Assembly (NCBI GenBank): GCA_035620395.1
Contig: DASPGW010000182.1
Location: 1-40,791 of the forward strand
From: Desulfuromonadales bacterium
Lineage (GTDB): Bacteria; Desulfobacterota; Desulfuromonadia; Desulfuromonadales; DASPGW01
DNA: 40,791 nt
Reading direction: 5' to 3'
In this document: positions 39,977 through 40,791 of the stretch, piece after piece
How positions within the stretch are numbered: position 1 is the first letter of the stretch
Layout: each line of letters starts with the position of its first letter
The notes under the pieces: generated by a model
Told to the model about the DNA's origin: nothing
Seen by the model: only the letters and a program-made list of their open reading frames with translations
Databases searched by the model: none
Made by a program: the position numbers and the translations under genes

Positions 39977-40022
39977 AAAAATTGTCCTCTGCCGGGAAAA
40001 AGGGTAAATTGAAAGTGCGCTG

Positions 40023-40052
40023 AGCATAGCCCTCTTCCCTGCGCCCTGTCAA
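40023..40052 (-). promoter_or_regulatory. Promoter for tatB-tatC
   Basis: On the minus strand TTGACA (40052-40047), an 18-nt spacer and TATGCT (40028-40023), about 45 nt upstream of tatB. Confidence 0.6.
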
Positions 40053-40077
40053 GGGGCCAGCTTGAGCTGATAAAGGT

Positions 40078-40106
40078 TTGACATGTAAGGGGTTTTAAAC
40101 TAGCAT
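40078..40106 (+). promoter_or_regulatory. Promoter for nadA
   Basis: TTGACA (40078-40083), a 17-nt spacer and TAGCAT (40101-40106), about 33 nt upstream of nadA. It is divergent from the tatB promoter. Confidence 0.65.
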
Positions 40107-40139
40107 GCAGCGCAAACCGCAGCTGGAAAGGGTGGACTG

Positions 40140-40791
40140 ATGTATACGGCAAGAGAGGAAGAAATCAAGCAGGAAATCCGCCGCTTGGCCCGGGAGCGCA
40201 ACGCCCTGCTGCTGGCTCACAACTACCAGCGCGATGAGATACAGGAAATTGCCGATATCACCGGCGACTCCCTCGGCCTCTCCCAGGAAGCAGCGCGCAC
40301 CGCGTGTGAGGTCATCGTCTTCTGCGGCGTGCATTTCATGGCCGAAAGCGCGGCTATTCTCGCTCCGGAGAAGCTTGTTCTGCTGCCGCGCCTCGATGCC
40401 GGCTGCCCCATGGCCGACATGGTCACCCCCGAGGGACTGCGGCAGATGAAGGCGCAGCATCCCGGGGCACCGGTCGTCACCTACGTCAATTCGAGCGCTG
40501 ATGTCAAGGCTGAGAGCGACATTTGCTGCACCAGCGCCAACGCCGTACGGGTGGTCAACTCTCTCGAGGCCGACGAAGTCATCCTGGTTCCGGACCGCAA
40601 CCTCGGTCGCTACATCGCCAGTCATACCGACAAGACCTGCCATCTCTGGGAAGGATACTGCCCGACGCACGACCGTCTGCTGGTCGCCGATGTGGAGCGG
40701 GCACTGGCCGAGCACCCTGACGCCCTCTTCATGGCCCATCCCGAGTGTCCGCCGGAGATTCTCGCCCTGGCGCACCACATCTGCTCCACCA
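40140..40791 (+). CDS. nadA: Quinolinate synthase, N-terminal part (cut by window edge)
   Basis: NadA condenses iminoaspartate with dihydroxyacetone phosphate to quinolinate, the first pyridine ring in NAD synthesis, using an oxygen-sensitive [4Fe-4S] cluster. The first 217 residues are present: [25 protein letters not shown] (His27, Tyr29), DAGCPMADM and EGYCPTHDR, whose Cys89 and Cys174 are the likely first two cluster ligands by family pattern; the third would lie beyond the window. ATG 40140 is preceded by AAAGGGTGG. It is divergent from tatB-tatC with its own promoter. Confidence 0.95.
   Translation, partial: MYTAREEEIKQEIRRLARERNALLLAHNYQRDEIQEIADITGDSLGLSQEAARTACEVIVFCGVHFMAESAAILAPEKLVLLPRLDAGCPMADMVTPEGLRQMKAQHPGAPVVTYVNSSADVKAESDICCTSANAVRVVNSLEADEVILVPDRNLGRYIASHTDKTCHLWEGYCPTHDRLLVADVERALAEHPDALFMAHPECPPEILALAHHICST

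Noticed and set aside
40141-40148. TGTATACG-like half-site at the nadA start
   Set aside because: Only one half of the GntR palindrome is present and it lies within the coding start, so chance is likely.

Overview
The window reads as the replication-origin region of a GC-rich (about 60% by eye) Gram-negative bacterium, most likely a member of the Desulfuromonadales (Geobacter / Desulfuromonas / Pelobacter relatives). This placement is inferred from three things: a CXXCH cytochrome c lipoprotein; an ATP synthase locus with both b' and a signal-peptide-bearing b subunit but no a or c genes; and the combined dnaA, parAB and atp gene order. No database search was possible.

Left arm (1-16.6 kb), almost all on the minus strand and pointing away from the origin: pyk (partial), a diheme cytochrome lipoprotein, then (on plus) a class A penicillin-binding protein. 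These are followed by nth, a divergent EEP-fold protein, a periplasmic cyclophilin, gpsA, a membrane-anchored TPR protein, gyrA, gyrB, recF, dnaN and dnaA. DnaA boxes lie on both sides of dnaA, which suggests a bipartite origin. dnaN and its surroundings are strikingly AT-rich compared with everything else.

Right arm (16.97-31.8 kb), all on plus and again leading-strand: rpmH, rnpA, yidD, yidC, mnmE, a perfect parS site, mnmG, rsmG, parA, parB, a bactofilin, and the atpF'-F-H-A-G-D-C operon. Together this block supplies replication initiation, origin segregation, membrane-protein insertion, tRNA modification and ATP synthesis.

Accessory part (31.9-40.8 kb), mixed strands: two FCD-type GntR regulators flanking a sugar-phosphate isomerase-like protein, an EamA exporter, a small YfaZ-like outer-membrane protein, a YadG/YadH-type ABC transporter, a PduO-type cobalamin adenosyltransferase, tatC-tatB, and the start of nadA.

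The two most interesting non-coding signals are as follows. First, a 15-bp palindrome (TGTATACAGTATACA type) occurs twice in the promoter of the second GntR gene and once more at the start of the ATP synthase operon, implying that this regulator controls ATP synthase. Second, two structured elements built of paired 30-nt arms, each made of four 7-nt units plus a closing GG or CC, sit between gyrB and gyrA and between atpD and atpC.
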